Shown here: piece by piece, positions 5,333-5,387 of the stretch
How the letters are laid out: every line of letters starts with the position of its first letter
Position numbering within the stretch: the stretch's first letter is position 1
Assembly (NCBI GenBank): GCA_035457505.1
Contig: DATIBL010000107.1
Span: 1 to 5,387, forward strand
Length of the DNA stretch: 5,387 nt
Reading direction: 5' to 3'
From: DATIBL01 sp035457505
Lineage (GTDB): Bacteria; Patescibacteriota; Minisyncoccia; Phycocordibacterales; UBA6899
Program-made: the position numbers and the translations under genes
The notes under the pieces: model-generated
Database searches by the model: none
What the model saw: the letters and a program-made list of their open reading frames with translations, nothing else
Told to the model about the DNA's origin: nothing

Positions 5333-5387
5333 CTATGCCGCACCCTCGAGCGACTTTGCACGCTCGTTCAGGACGCGGACAACATTG
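5333..5387 (-). CDS. rplJ: Large ribosomal subunit protein uL10, C-terminal end (partial)
   Basis: The last 17 codons of a gene entering from the right edge, ending in TAG: NVVRVLNERAKSLEGAA. A Val-Leu-rich helix followed by a short Lys/Glu/Ala tail is the typical L10 C-terminus, the region that binds L7/L12 dimers. Assignment rests on this short end plus its place immediately upstream of rplL, where rplJ is expected. The N-terminal rRNA-binding part is outside the window. Confidence 0.85.
   Translation of the reverse strand, partial: NVVRVLNERAKSLEGAA

Overview
The window looks like a piece of a bacterial chromosome of moderately high GC, read with the standard code (TGA used as a stop). 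No phage, insertion sequence, CRISPR array, rRNA or tRNA is visible. The family mix suggests a Patescibacteria (CPR)-type genome: a short winged-helix protein fused to a degenerate nucleotidyltransferase-like domain, a small conserved-TM-helix membrane protein, single-gene transcription units, and rplJ-rplL without rpoB directly behind. This placement is inferred from remembered family distribution, not from a search.

Layout. Positions 1-1310 (+ strand) hold two tandem, clearly paralogous GNAT-fold genes resembling the FeeM / LuxI-like N-acyl amino acid synthase family. The first is cut by the window's left edge; the second is complete and has a strong Shine-Dalgarno. Two hairpin terminators at 1317-1380 close this unit and the convergent minus-strand block. 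Everything from 1401 to the right edge is on the minus strand. Read in transcription order from the right edge, it holds the 3' end of rplJ (L10), rplL (L7/L12), a terminator, a 119-aa hypothetical protein with one CxxC and a TTG start, a terminator, a winged-helix/NTase-like regulator, a sodium:solute symporter, and a five-helix membrane protein related to the conserved TM helix repeats of MscS-like proteins.

How the genes relate. rplJ and rplL form a normal ribosomal-stalk operon. The other minus-strand genes look like separate units: hairpin terminators separate the first ones, and promoter-like -10 elements lie directly upstream of each. No common pathway links them. The most unusual part is the tandem acyltransferase-like pair. 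Both copies lack the glutamate expected three residues before the conserved Arg in AHL-synthase-type enzymes, and the second copy has also lost the Arg/Gly-rich acyl-donor loop that the first copy keeps.
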